Assembly (NCBI RefSeq): GCF_032854445.1 | Contig: NC_088300.1 | Location: forward strand, 75,633,005-75,693,004 | Source of the DNA: Liolophura sinensis | Lineage: Eukaryota; Mollusca; Polyplacophora; Chitonida; Chitonidae | Direction: 5' to 3' | DNA length: 60,000 nucleotides | In this document: positions 10,990 through 23,969 of the stretch, one piece after another | Layout: every line of letters starts with the position of its first letter | Numbering within the stretch: position 1 is the stretch's first letter | The notes under the pieces: generated by a model | Databases searched by the model: none | What the model was told of the DNA's origin: nothing | What the model saw: only the letters and a program-made list of their open reading frames with translations | Position numbers and translations under genes: made by a program

Positions 10990-13900
10990 GTTGGTGGTGG
11001 TGCAATTTACAATGTATCGTTTTTGCGAGAGGCAAAAATGCCCACGCGTAATAAAGATTTCAAATTTGAGATTTACTAAATTTCGTAAACCGAACGTAAA
11101 CTTACCTTTGCAAAGCCCCAGTGACGATGTAATGACGACCTTTCATACAAGGGTGTGAGCTTTGTGGATGTGTCGGCCAAAAGCAGAGACTATAAACTGA
11201 CTGCAATGGCAACATCAGGGTGTTGGGACCTGGGTAAACAGAGCCAATCAAAACAGTGTCAGCTTAATGACAAAGCTGCCTGACAGCACTCTGGGTGGGG
11301 AGCAGCTCTGGTGTGTGGCCTTAGGCCAGCTGTTACAGGGCAAGTACCACACAGGGATAACAGATGGTAGCTAGGCCATTGCTGAAATGAGTAATAATAT
11401 GTCTGTTTGTGTGTAGGAGTACCGGTATTTACCTGTAGTAATGTCAGGAAGAACTGGACTGATTTGTGATTCGTTGCAGATGTCTTTTCTAGGGTTTGCT
11501 AGGTGGAGAAGAGGGGTGGTTGGTAGGAAGGTAGGAGAAGAGGGGTGGTTAAGACTTTTGCCCTCAACTTTACTTCCACCCACCCCACTTAACCTAACAC
11601 CCATCCCCACCCACCCTACCTCTGCCTTTCACAGACTGACTTTACTGAGGTGAATGGATCTGTGGGAGCTTTATGGCCTCCCATGGCTTCTCTTCCATGG
11701 GAACTGCCAAACGAATCAAATCACAAAACCATGTACTTTGTCTTCCATGTTTATTTCAGCATAAGGGTAGACAAGGTGAAAGGCCACCGATATACATAGT
11801 AATGTTATTTTCGGCATAATCCATTGTTTGAATGGCTCCGTTCATGTCGTTTGTAACGAATTCTGAAAGTGTATATACGGCTACATCATAGGACAAAAAA
11901 CGGTGTATGGAAGTTAGAGAACGGGTGTACTGTGGAAGAAGCCATATTTTACAACAGACTTACATCAAGCGTATGTATCTCTAACTGCGATACGAAGCAG
12001 TATACACAACATCCGCACCATGACACAATGTGATATTAAGCTCTGTAAACCCAGTGGCAGACCAGTGCGTGCACAGACACATCGCCCCATCAGATATCTC
12101 ACGTATAATAGATGCGTTAATTAGTTGGCTTGCAGGCCTGCACAGAAATGTACCTATGGGTTATCGCTTGGTCATAAATAAAAATTGTCGGGTTGTACGA
12201 GTAACATTATGTGAGCTGGTTTTCTTTATTACAAAACATTCATAACTTTACAAGATTGTTTCAGGAAAAAAGTGACTATACATAAGTAAAAAGGTAAATA
12301 AATAGCGCAAGACAGACAGTCCCGCACAGGTTCTGTTTCTAGAGCGGGACTGGGGATGGGGTTTGCATGCGCACATGTATACTTACTGAACAAAGACGAA
12401 CATCACATAAACATTGGCTCCATGCACCAAATCAACGGTACAACATCAGCGACTACTGTGTAGGACTGGTACGTTCAATTAAAGTGTGGCGTGTAAGACA
12501 GCTGGTCGACTTGACATCCCATCCTATCTTTAATGGGAACTGATTGAACAGAACCTGATGGTATATAGGGAACATTTTCCACCAAAGCAAATGGGTTCAG
12601 AACCATGTGAAAGACAGCTCATTCTCCGTTGTTACGCTGCAATGCTTTTGAAATACCTCTTTGCTTAATGTACACACGATACGTACAGAGACTGTGACGC
12701 AATATTACAGAAACGAACAATCGCTTGGATCGACCTCTTTTGGCGGTTTATATTCACCACAATATGTATAGGCCTACGTGTATTTATTTTAAACCACCTA
12801 TGTGACGCAGGTATGGGTTTACTTGGTGAGAATGCCTCTGCTATTATCAGTTAGAGAAATTTGGTGTTGTGATAAAAGTGACGTACTTATAGCCAATAAT
12901 GTTGACAGTTATGGAACAGGTTTAATATAATGTAATTGCAAATCTGCTATAATACCCGTCTTACAGAACAGACTGTATTAAAACCAGGTGTGAGCGATAC
13001 AATGAGATTTAGGAATGTGGCTTCAAAGTCAAAAGGTACAGGAAAGTAACACTTCACGTCGTATAACTTTTCTACCACGTGACATTATTTTAAGCACAAC
13101 CTACGTTTGGCAGCCATACTGGAGTACAGTTGTTAATGTGGATCCAGTATAGATGACAATCTTTTGTTCTCGTAGGGTGATGATGTCAGGTGCAACCCCA
13201 CTGTGACACATTAGTGTATCGTGGCGGACCCATAAAAGTCATTATACCTGTATTACTGTTGTGCAGTGTAATTTGTGGGATTTACCTCTCCCCCTGTCCA
13301 GCTGATTGTCGGCCGGACACCCAGTGGGAATGGCCCCAGAGGTGTGAAAATCAAAATGTCACAGTCGACTTAATTACCACTAAATAATCAGACATCATGT
13401 GGCTTTATCTATGAACGGTTTCATGTGACAAGTTAGGTTGCTTATAATTTATCCATTATCTTTTTCGAAACCTCATGTTTTTTTTCTGACATGACTTCCT
13501 GTCTCATCCCCGTGACTCCAGTGACCTTTACGTTGTTCAAGATGTGTGTACACAATTTAGCCTTTGAAAATGTACTATCAAAAAAAAAAAAAATCCCAAA
13601 AGCCATTGTCCAATGAGTACGAATTTTCAGAGATCCAAGTAGAGGTGGGAGCTCGCTCAGTACTATTCACAGCCTAAACGGAACATGCAGATAGAATCGA
13701 CTATTTTACCTCCGTGGACAGAGTTACCATGTAGAACACCTAACATGAAACTGTGGAATAGCGCACGGGAGCTGACCTAGCTTACTGGTTGTAAGAAACT
13801 GAGGGTCAAACAGCTTTATGTATGAATGCTTAGGGTTTTGGGTCGTCCTTAACAATTTTTAGTCATAAGACGAGGTGCCCACAGATACGATGTTGTGATG

Positions 13901-14584
13901 TGGTACTGCGAGTCAGTGCCGTCAAAGTGTTGTCGCCACTGCAGCATCATGCCGAAAACACCCGACAAGACGGAATTAAGAGCTAAGTAGACTATACTAC
14001 ACGGCCACCTGTATGGGGACAGTAGTATACGCCCTCCTCGGGACATTGTTAAAATGCATTCACGTGATGAAGTTGTATGTCACCGACTTCTTTGTCCGTC
14101 TCCTGAACTGTCACAGGAAGATATGGCATGTTAGACGTCGTCCTGAGCTCTCCGACATCAGACAGCATACGACTACACAAAACAGCGCAAATGCCGCTCT
14201 GTGGCACGCTTTATATCACTGCCACCACAAGCAAATTAAAATTAATTTGGCACAACATTCTTGAACAAGGTCATTGCACTGGGTCACGGTGGCTAAAAGG
14301 GAAATTATACCGTACAAAACCTGTGTTAAGCTTCAATCGTTTCTATAAATGGGCCTACTTGATACATTTGAAACGTTGCTACGTATGCTGAAAAGCGAAT
14401 GCGCTTGCTGACAACGGAACCGTGTTTAATATACTAATGTACTTACTCCTGGAAATTGCTAACGAACTGACATGTATAGGAAAATAACTCTGAATCGATT
14501 ACATGAAAAACCGCACATAAAACATGAAGAGAACATGCAAACTTAAAACATGGAGAACAAGAACATATATGGTATAACAAATAA
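10990..14584. other. Intergenic stretch, no gene recognised
   Basis: Small ORFs only. The one at 13190-13387 (65 aa) has a short hydrophobic segment followed by several Cys residues, but no identifiable domain or splice context. Positions about 11500-11625 are purine/pyrimidine-biased with GGTGG- and CCACC-rich patches. Confidence 0.55.
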
Positions 14585-14668
14585 TGGATGACCGTCGTCG
14601 TCGTATACGTGAAATATTCTTGAGTACGGCGTAAAACACTAATCAAATAAATAAATAAATCAAATAAC
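14585..14668 (+). mobile_element. 3' fragment of the common SINE, plus orientation
   Basis: Only the end of the element is present: 'GAAATATTCTTGAGTACGGC', then GTAAAACAC and an (AATA)n tail. This is the 5'-truncated form expected of LINE-driven retrotransposition. Confidence 0.8.
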
Positions 14669-15109
14669 TCCGCTCAACGCACACTTCCGCTCAAGAGACG
14701 CGCAATCGAGAGACTATTAATTCTTCGCAAAAAAGACTTCCTGGAGTTGTCACCGTTTATAACATGAATGCAGTAGGCTTGTGATTTGCAATCTTTAGAA
14801 AACACTGGATTTTTCCTTTATAAATGTACCCCTTTGAATTAAGCCTCCCAGTCTCAAAGAAAATTCAAATCAGTTAAGCGTTGGTGTCTGTCATGAAGGA
14901 AATTATGTAACATAAAGTGGCCTGACCGTAGGTCCAAAGACCTTCTTGTCCAAATGTCCGCAAGACCGAAAGCTCACTAGTCGAAAGGTATGTTTGCCCC
15001 AAGACCCTATATTGTCCGAGCGATTATCACTTGGGTATGTCTTTATTTATTTATTTGTTACTTAACCCCCTACCGAAGAATTTTCACTCACAAGATGGCC
15101 GTCAATTCT

Positions 15110-15487
15110 ATGGGTGGAGAAAACCTCCAGTCCCTCAATGCTGAGTGCCCGGCGTAAATCATCCACCAACAGTCCCGCAAAACTGAGTGACCGGCGTAAA
15201 CCATTCACCAACAGTCCCGCAATCCTGAGTGAACGTCGTAAGCCATCCACCAACAGTCCCGCAAACCTGAGTGCCCGGCGTAAACCATCCACCTCCAGTC
15301 CCGCAAACCTGAGTGCAGGGCGAAAATCTCACGCAAATCTGAGTACCCGGCGAAAACCTCCAGTCCCACAAACCTAAGTGTCCGGTGTAAACCATCCACC
15401 AACAGTCGCGCAAACCTGAGTGTTCGGCGTAAACCATCCACCAACAGTCCGGCAAACCTGAGTGCCCGTCGTAAACCATCCGCCAAG
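15110..15487. repeat. 42-bp minisatellite, about 9 copies
   Basis: Units of 42 bp with core 'GTAAACCATCCACCAACAGT' followed by CCCGCAAACCTGAGTG. Successive GGCGTAAA motifs are 42 bp apart. Some central copies are shortened. The period is a multiple of three, so frames stay open on both strands through the array; I do not treat them as genes. Confidence 0.9.
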
Positions 15488-15489
15488 TT

Positions 15490-16343
15490 GTTTAACTTGC
15501 TTTCCCGCATGTAACCTGCAGATATGCAGAACATATTGGTGGAAGACCTTTTATTGTTACCAGGCCCCACATGTATTGAGAACGTGACAATGTACACATT
15601 CCTCTTCTCCGGTCGGCTTTGAACCTCATCTCGTGTGTCCTGACGATTGAAAGGAAAGCGTCTTTAACCACTAGACGTCGACCCGAGACCCACAACAGCA
15701 GAGGTCATCATTATAATATCATGGGTGTAAATTCGAAAGAGGCAACCACTGTTCATGTTACGAAATGGCAACAATTGGATACGAGTTCAAGACATTAGTA
15801 GGCCTAAGAGCTTAATCTTGTCCATTGGCGATGCTGCGTTAGCATTGTTTTAAAATAAGTATATCAGCAAAGTAAACTGCATTTATTTTTACACAATATG
15901 GGCATAAGCAAGAGTTTACAGAAATCATTTAGATTCCGTGGTTGCTGACTGGTATATAGTTTTAGCTTTTGGGTTAAATATGGCATTTCATGTTTCAGAA
16001 TACATAAGTTAAATTATATAATCCGTCAGAACGCTTTATGAATCCGTGTACGGTTTTGTAAAGTGTTATAACGGTTATGTAGGTACTTATATTTATAAAA
16101 TAGGGTTTTATAAAGTAATTCGTGATTAACGGTCGCGAATCGGTTAGTACGGATTACGATAAGTTACGTAAAGTTCGTAACGTAATATGGTGCTTATAGT
16201 TAATACGGATTTGTGAACAGGCTTCGTGCAGATACATGCAAGCACTGTCACGTCCCATGTCAAAGATAACTGTTAAAGGTTGTGTGTATTGTTTCTCTCG
16301 TTAAGGTCTTTTACACAGCCAACGACATCCCGATGATTAATAA

Positions 16344-16374
<31 letters not shown>

Positions 16375-16780
16375 CACAGAACATTATAAATACGTTGGCA
16401 TTCGGATCACCTTGTACAAGGAGAGACATTCGCTGAGAACTAAACCAGTGATTAAGTATTGTTGTAGTCATGCTGTGCTCAATCCATGCATTGTGGCAGG
16501 GAAATTGTTTTAATTTAGCTTCTGCACCACATGTTTTCTTCCTGAGCAAGCAATTAATGTAAGTTGCATATATGTATAAGGTATCAGTAGCATGCCTTTC
16601 TTAATATATTCAGCATTGTTCAGAATTATAGTTTCTCCTTTGGTATTTGCTTCATTTATACAGACTTCAGAAGTGACAAGAATGAAAGCTACAATCGCCT
16701 GTATACATACATTAGAACTTAGTACCTGTTTGTGAGATTTTTAGAGTGAACACTGGTTTATTAATCATTTGAAGGTAATT
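15490..16780. other. Intergenic stretch with a (CA)n tract
   Basis: No gene recognised. A (CA)n microsatellite of about 28 bp lies at 16343-16370. Around 16020-16200 the sequence is rich in GTTA/TAAC words (GTTACGTA, GGTTAGTACGG) but forms no regular array. Confidence 0.5.
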
Positions 16781-17254
16781 AAATTGTAAAGTTACTACAC
16801 TAATGTGACATCCATCTTGTTCCCCTATACATACATGTGCATTGTGAAGTTACTACACTAATGTGACTTCATCTTGTTCCCCTATACATACATGTACATT
16901 GTGAAGTTACTACACTAAAGTGACTTTCATCTTGTTCCCCTATACATACATGTACATTGTGACGTTACTACACTAATGTGACTTCATCTTGTTCCCCTAT
17001 ACATATATGTATGTTGTGACGTTACTACACTGATGTGATTTGACTTTCATCTTGTTCCTCTATACATTCATGTATATTGTGAAGTTACTACACTAATGTG
17101 ACTTCATCTTGTTCCCCTATACATACATGTACATTGTGAAGTTACTACACTAAAGTGACTTTCATCTTGTTTTCCTATACATACATGTACATTGTGAAGT
17201 TACTACACTAATGTGACTTTCATCTTGTTCCCCTACACATACATGTGCATTGTA

Positions 17255-17492
17255 TTTATTTACTCATTTATTTGATTGGTGTTTTCAAGAATATTTCACT
17301 TATACGACGGCGACCTGCATTATGGTGGGAGGAAACCGGGCAGAGCCCGGGGAAAACCCACGACCATCCGCAGGTTGCTAGCAGACCTTCGCACTTACGG
17401 CCGCAGAGGAAGCCAGCATGAGCTGGACTTGAACTCACAGCGACCGCATTGGTGAGAGGCTCCTGGGTCATTACGCTGCGCTAGCGCGCCAT
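17255..17492 (-). mobile_element. SINE inserted in the 57-bp minisatellite
   Basis: Near full-length minus-orientation copy: AATAAA-type tail side at the left (TTATTTGATTGGTGTTT), core CCGGGCAGAGCCCGG, then the tRNA-derived head at the right (CTTGAACTCACAGCGACC, GCTGCGCTAGCGCGCC). Satellite monomers resume directly on both sides. Confidence 0.9.
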
Positions 17493-17880
17493 GCACATTG
17501 TAAAGTTACTACACTAATCTGACTAGACTTTCATCTTGTTCCCCTACACATACATGTACATTGTCACGTCACTACCCTAATGTGACTTTCATCTTGTTCC
17601 CCTATACATACATGTACATTGTGACGTCACTACCCTAATGTGACTTTCATCTTGTTTTCCTATACATACATGTACACTGTGAAGTTACTACACTAATGTG
17701 ATTTTACCTTGTTCCTTATACATACACGTAGATTGTGAAGTTACTATCGTAATGTGACATTATCTTGTTCCCATATACATACATGTACATTGTGACGTCA
17801 CTACACTAATGTGACTTGACATTAATCTTGTTCGCCTATACATACATGTACATTGTAAAGTTACTACACTAATGTGATTT

Positions 17881-18510
17881 TCGGCAGCCTGCGGATGGTC
17901 GTGGGTTTCCCCCGGGCTCTGCCCGATTTCCACCCACCATAATGCTGGCCGCCGTCGCATAAGTGAAATATTCTTGAGTACGGCGTAAAACACCAATCGA
18001 ATAAATAAACAAATAAATAAATAATGTGACTTTCATCTTGTTCGCCTATACATACATGTACATTGTAAAGTTACTACACTAATGTGATTTTCGGCAGCCT
18101 GCGGATGGTCGTGGGTTTCCCCCGGGCTCTGCCCGATTTCCACCCACCATAATGCTGGCCGCCGTCGCATAAGTGAAATATTCTTGAGTACGGCGTAAAA
18201 CACCAATCGAATAAATAAACAAATAAATAAATAATGTGACTTTCATCTTGTTCGCCTATACATACATGTACATTGTAAAGTTACTACACTAATGTGATTT
18301 TCGGCAGCCTGCGGATGGTCGTGGGTTTCCCCCGGGCTCTGCCCGATTTCCACCCACCATAATGCTGGCCGCCGTCGCATAAGTGAAATATTCTTGAGTA
18401 CGGCGTAAAACACCAATCGAATAAATAAACAAATAAATAAATAATGTGACTTTCATCTTGTTCCCCTATACATACATGTACATTGTGAAGTTACTACCCT
18501 AATGTGACTT
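17881..18510 (+). repeat. Three tandem 210-bp composites of SINE 3' half plus satellite monomer
   Basis: The string TCGGCAGCCTGCGGATGG recurs at 17881, 18091 and 18301, an exact spacing of 210 bp, with essentially identical sequence between. Each unit is a 5'-truncated plus-strand SINE, ending in AATAAATAAACAAATAAATA, followed by one satellite monomer. A truncated SINE landed in the array and was then co-amplified as part of a higher-order repeat. Confidence 0.95.
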
Positions 18511-18659
18511 TCATCTTGTTCCCCTATACATACATGTACATTGTGACGTTACTACACTAATGTGACTTTTATCTTGTTCCCATATACATACATGTACATT
18601 GTAAAGTCACATTAATGTGATCTTTTTTGTTCTCCTATACATACATATACATGCAGCAG

Positions 18660-19984
18660 GTAAATGTTTTATATAAATATTTTAGTGAAAAAAATGACAA
18701 CATATTTTTAAAGAATGTTTGTTTCGAATGTCTGTTCGATTGTTGGTCTGTTCATTTTGCGGGGTGGGGGGTGGGTGGGGGGTGAACTCAGACCTATGTT
18801 TTTGAAAAAAATCAATCGTTCATTCATTATGATCACCTATCATCTTCTTGAAGTTTCGAATTTTCTTGTTAAAGTCCACAGTTTCAGTCCTTGGAATCAG
18901 TAGGGAAAATACTGGCAAACAATGTTTAACATTTACGCGACAGAGTTGGACTCGTTGGCAAGTAAGGAATCCAGAGCATGAAACCATTTACCATAAGAAG
19001 AATCGTGGAGGTCGTGACTCTGAGTGGAAAGGTCAAAGCTTGCTATTTTGCATGAAATAGTCTCAGTTTGTAAACGTGATTTTCAGTGGTTAACCTTTTA
19101 TGACGTTGACCAATAAGCATTGCTTTGTGAGATTAAGGGCATTAACTAGGTTAAAACATTACTCCACCACTTGAAAGCTTTGTTTTGATAGTTTACTTTA
19201 TGCCACAAGGCGAACGGATTCCTTCTCTTTAATGTCGTTATCTCGGAAGTACCATGAACGCAGTCAAGCTTTCTAAATCAAACTTCTCAATTTAAGGTAT
19301 TCACCGATTTACGTTTTTATCCGTTGATGTGGCCTGTTTATTTAGCGTGTTATCAATTATCAAATGTCCAAGACCAAAGTGTACGCAGATTATAATATGA
19401 CTAATTAGGGAAATATCTGTACACAAAAAATATTATCCCGAAGAAATCATTTGATCGGACTTTTAATCACAAAACAAACACTTAAACTACATTTGCCACA
19501 AAAGTGGAGCTGAAAAGATTATAAACAAACTTCTTATATAAAAAGACGAGGACAAAATATTTCATATGACACTGTATGGTTTTGTTATTACGCTCTCGAT
19601 TCTCCGCTATCCCTTTTTACAAATTGTCTACACACAAGAGTCAGAAAAGTTTTTTCTCCTATTACGCTTATATTAAATCACTCACTTTCCCCAAACTCTC
19701 TCTTGCAAAGTGTTTAATGTTACTGTATGGTGTGATACATGTAGAATCATGTAATCTATGTTATTGTGGAACCTTTACACTATACTTATTTATATAGTTG
19801 ATTGGTGTTGTACGCCGTGCTCAAGAGTACCCTCATAATGATCAGAACCATTTTTTACTTTTCCAGTGATACCAAAACGTTGGTGATATAATCTAGATTG
19901 TTATGACGGAAAACACGGATTTACTGACGTCACCACGACGTGGTCACGTTATTTTGTCCCGTTTAATCAAAAAATACGACAAAC
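18660..19984. other. Intergenic stretch with a G-quadruplex-type tract
   Basis: No gene recognised. At 18761-18782 four runs of 3-6 G are separated by single T residues, a strong G-quadruplex pattern on the plus strand. A short SINE end (minus orientation, TTGATTGGTGTTGTACGCCG) lies at about 19799-19830. Confidence 0.6.
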
Positions 19985-20222
19985 TGTCTGTTATTTATTT
20001 ATTTCATTGTTGTTTTAAGCCGTACTCAAGAATATTCCGATTGTACGACGGCAGTCAGCATTATGATGGAAGGAAATGGGGAAAGAGCACGGGTAAGCCC
20101 TTTGACCAACCTGACCAACAAGAGAAAGACAGTATGAGCTTGGCTTGAACTCATAGCAACTGCATTGATGAGAGGCTACTGTGTCATTGCGCTGAGCTAG
20201 CACGCTAACCACCAGGCAACAA
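19985..20222 (-). mobile_element. SINE, minus orientation, diverged
   Basis: TATTTATTTCATTG tail, then GCCGTACTCAAGAATATT and the diverged core. The head at the right reads TTGAACTCATAGCAACTGC and GCGCTGAGCTAGCACGCTAACC. Substitutions throughout mark it as older than the copy at 40790-41081. Confidence 0.88.
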
Positions 20223-20224
20223 CT

Positions 20225-23018
20225 TGTCTGTTGTATAACAGATGCCTTATAGAAAAACATGGACCGATTTATGATATATTTGCCCTACTTAACACCCAAA
20301 ATCAATAAAAGACATAATTCAAAAGATTAAAATATTTCCTTAATTTTCATACTGGCAAAACTTAACCGTATACTCGTCGTAACGAAGAATTGTCCATACT
20401 GCCTTCGATGGAACGGCGATCGTGGTATTTCCCAGGGCCATCTTAATTTCTCACATTATTAAGACTGGTAAAGAGTAACGTTCAATGAATGACAATTAGG
20501 TTTGATCCAGCATTTAACATGTCAGATCTGGGTCGCACATATCGACAGCTTACCCAACGAAAAAGAAGCTATAATTTTTCCCGTACATTTCTGTTGTTCT
20601 ACTGTCTGCTCAAACAAAGTTTCTTCTTATGAATCTGTGGCTCACAAAATGGAAGAAATTTACCTGAATAGGTTTAATGGCTTGGAAGTTCTTACCGCCA
20701 AAAACGTTTAGGGAATTCTGCACAAGATGGCTACCGCCCTATATTGTGCGATGTTATTAGTGCTAGTGTCTATGATCACTATATGATTTCTGTATAGTTT
20801 CACAGTTGTGGAGATCATATCAGTTTGGTTCATACACACCAAGCAAAACAATTACTAGTCAAGAGGGAAATCTGTTGTCCAGAAGCAACGTACCAAGACG
20901 TTAATTTAGGCGTCATTTTTAATAAACATGCAACCAGTCAAATCGACACTGACCATGAATTCACGACTTTAATAAATGACTTAACCGGGAATTCATTCAA
21001 CTTCAGTCCCAGAAAGATGTCAGGGCTGCATAAATTTAAATCCGTCTGCTAAGTCGCCATTATAACGGTGTTCATATTTGTCCAGAGCAGGTTTGAAGTC
21101 TTTGTGTCTGAGATATGTGGTGTAAGGTGGAATGTACAACGTCTGCGCGGGCGGTGATCGGTCATTGTTTATAGGTTTGAACCCTCAGTAAAATTGTTAT
21201 CTGGGTAAGAAGTCTGCCCTAAACTCAGTGTAAACAGATATAAATCGTGACACGTAAGCCGGTGTCAGTTCAAAACGTATTTGTCATAAATGAGGCGCCC
21301 ATGTCCTTTAGGTGTACTTGATATCTTGAGGGCACGTCCCACGCAAATGCTATACAGTAGAAGAGTAAATTTATGAAGAAAAATTAATAGGGGACTGGTA
21401 AGTAAAGTTTTACCAAGTTCGTATATTTGTTTTAGTCTTTCTACGACAGGTACAATTTGATATATCCTCTGTCTGAAAAAAAACCCCATACCCTATACAT
21501 CAGGTATACTCCCCGCTATCGATCTGTCATGGTTAGAGAGCAATCAAGGAGTGACTGCTATAGGATATTGCTTTCGCCATACAGTGTAAGTGCGACATTA
21601 ACATATCCTTGATAACAGATTGACGATCTTTGTACACAATTATCAGCGGTAGTAACACTTGTAAAGTACCATGTCGTTTACAGAGATATTACAGTGTAGA
21701 CAGTGATACAAATGTTTGTTTGGTGCATTTGCATGACAGCTCTTCTGACCATGATTACATGGGCCCATTTTTATAAACCTTCCTTCTTTCATATTGTAGG
21801 GACGCGTTCAACCGCTTTGCTGCAAGCCATAAGTCTTATTTTGACTTCTTACTTAATTGATGTTAAATAAAATATCTGAATTGCTTTGTATTATTATTAC
21901 ATTCACAGTCAACAAAATTAAATTATACTTGAACGATTAGTATAAATATCGGCCACCGTCGAATACATGTGAATGAAAATTCTAGAGTATACAGTCAAAC
22001 ACAAATCATGAATAAATAAATAGTACAGCTATCTCATGTACCCACCAAAAATTCGCATAAGAAGCCAATGATTGTTTTAGAGATGATGCTGCAGAAATTC
22101 AGGTAAAACCAACAGTATGTTTCCAGCTCAAAACACTTAAGATCACAATCCACCGGGTTGTAAAATAATGATATTCGTGAGGCAAAAACACAAGAAAAGC
22201 CTCAATACTTAAAATTTCTTATATAGTTTTTGAGACAAAGAGAATGTAGAAGAAAACCTTCATCGTTATGCTTTTTTAACGATATCGGCATTCAGGGTTT
22301 GGCCTTGTTAGACAGCTCTCCGATTGGTATTGACAGTCAACAAACAATCGCCTCTCACCTAAGAAATACATTTACCTTGCCGTGTAATTCAGTACCACAA
22401 CCAAGGTATGGCTGTTCGTCCTGGACACCCACATAGTTGTGATGATATGCGACACCCTGGGCGTGGTTAGGTCACCCACATCCTCAGGCCAACCTTTGTT
22501 TTATAAGGTACTTTAATCGATACCCAGATTGCACCGTCTTGGAGTCAGCCACAACAGGCACATTCTACACAGGTAAGTTTTCTACGTCTAATTTTTCATG
22601 AAGTTTTTTCAAATATTCCCAAGTGGAGAAAGCGAAGTTGATACAAGCCAGCCGTTCTCATCTGCCTTCACAGCGTTGGTTTAGACATATATTAATTATT
22701 CGAGCTTCACTCGAGCAAACGATTTCAATGGTGTAAAGAATCGTGTTGACACAAATGTTTTGTAGCATCCAGAGAAAAAGTTTACGTGATGATGAAAGAT
22801 AGCCTGGTCACACGCAGTGACGACTGGCCGGCTCTTAGCTTTCTTCCGGATACACCGCTTTGTTTTAATACCATGTACCATCCTCAACATGTACACTCTT
22901 GAACTATCAGAAGTGAGAATTCCCACTCACTCTCCTTGTGTACACGTACAAGCACATTGTAAGCCTGACCACAACGAAAACTAATAATCAATCTACTGCT
23001 AAGCTTCGAATTTGAAAA
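20225..23018. other. Intergenic stretch, no gene recognised
   Basis: Only short ORFs without domain content. No long repeat or RNA gene was seen. Confidence 0.55.
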
Positions 23019-23019
23019 A

Positions 23020-23300
23020 TATATTTATTTATTAATTTGATTGGTGGTTTATGCAATACTAAAGAGTATTTCACTATTCACTGTTTCATGACTGCGTACA
23101 GCATTATGGTTAGAGGAAACCGGGCGGAGCCCTTGGCAAACCCACCATGAAATCCCACGCCCACCTGCAGGCATTCCCACGCATGATCGGATATAAGGCC
23201 AGGATGAGCTGAACTTGAACTCACAGCGACCAGTTTGATGAGAGGTTCCTGACTCATTATCATACCATAGCATGCTACGCGCTATCCTCTCGGCCGTGGA
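23020..23300 (-). mobile_element. SINE, minus orientation, diverged, with A-rich flank
   Basis: TTTATTAATTTGATTGGTGG tail side, core AGAGGAAACCGGGCGGAGCC, then the head TTGAACTCACAGCGACCAG. A poly(A)-rich stretch (23310-23352) follows the head end, which is not where this element's own tail should be, so it is probably unrelated. Confidence 0.85.
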
Positions 23301-23601
23301 GACAGCTACTAAAAAAAAAAACAACAAAAAAAACAAAAACAACAAAAAAAACAGACAGAATATATTTACTTACAGTCCGACCCAGATATACCCTTAGTTG
23401 GGAGTGCGACTTGGCTTCAGTTCAACAAGGGTACATGGATTATAAGATCGAGAGTTACGGTGAACTCCGTGACAAGCAGAAATGTAGAAATAGTCTCCGG
23501 CTTGGCCGGCTAACATATATGCTTGCAAGATTTATTAAATGGTTCTCACAATTGGTTTGTACTTCCCATGATACAGAGATATATTAATAATGTTTGAATT
23601 C

Positions 23602-23741
23602 ATTTATCTATTTATTTGATTGGTGTTTTATGCCGTACTCAAGAATATTTCACTTATACGTCGGCGGCCAGCATTATGGTGGGAGGAAAGTACGCAAAGC
23701 CGGGGGAAACCAACGACTATCCGCAGGTTGCTGGCAGACCT
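23602..23741 (-). mobile_element. 5'-truncated SINE, minus orientation
   Basis: Keeps the tail and core (TTATTTGATTGGTGTTTTAT, GCGGCCAGCATTATGGTGGG, TCCGCAGGTTGCTGGCAGAC) but stops before the tRNA-derived head. Confidence 0.9.
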
Positions 23742-23969
23742 AAATGTTTGTATATTTACTGGTTATTTATCTATAGATTTATATGTATACGTATATGTAT
23801 GCCTTTCTTAAATCAGTAGATACAAATACTTTTATGTACCATTATCTATTCTTATATTTGTGTTTATCTTTGTATATGTGTTGGCTGTATATTTGTGTAA
23901 AATCGACGTTAAATATCCTATGTATACCTAAGTGAAACCTTGGGTATGAACACATCGGCGTTCAATACT

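Larger units (their letters stand above)
16787..18655. repeat. About 57-bp minisatellite array spanning 1.9 kb
   Basis: Units of about 56-60 bp read 'GTTACTACACTAATGTGACT', then TCATCTTGTTCCCC and TATACATACATGTACATTGT; each copy contains the palindrome TACATGTA. The array is interrupted by a minus-strand SINE at about 17255-17492 and by three copies of a SINE-plus-monomer composite from 17881. No coding content. Confidence 0.93.

Noticed and set aside
10892-11158. Tyr-Ile repeat ORF
   Set aside because: Translation of a (TA)n microsatellite.
13190-13387. 65-aa ORF with a hydrophobic segment and Cys residues
   Set aside because: Looks like a small secreted peptide at first sight, but the hydrophobic stretch is not N-terminal and there is no supporting splice or family evidence.
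15062-15597. Repeat-protein ORFs on both strands
   Set aside because: Caused by a 42-bp minisatellite; no signal peptide, domain or splice context.
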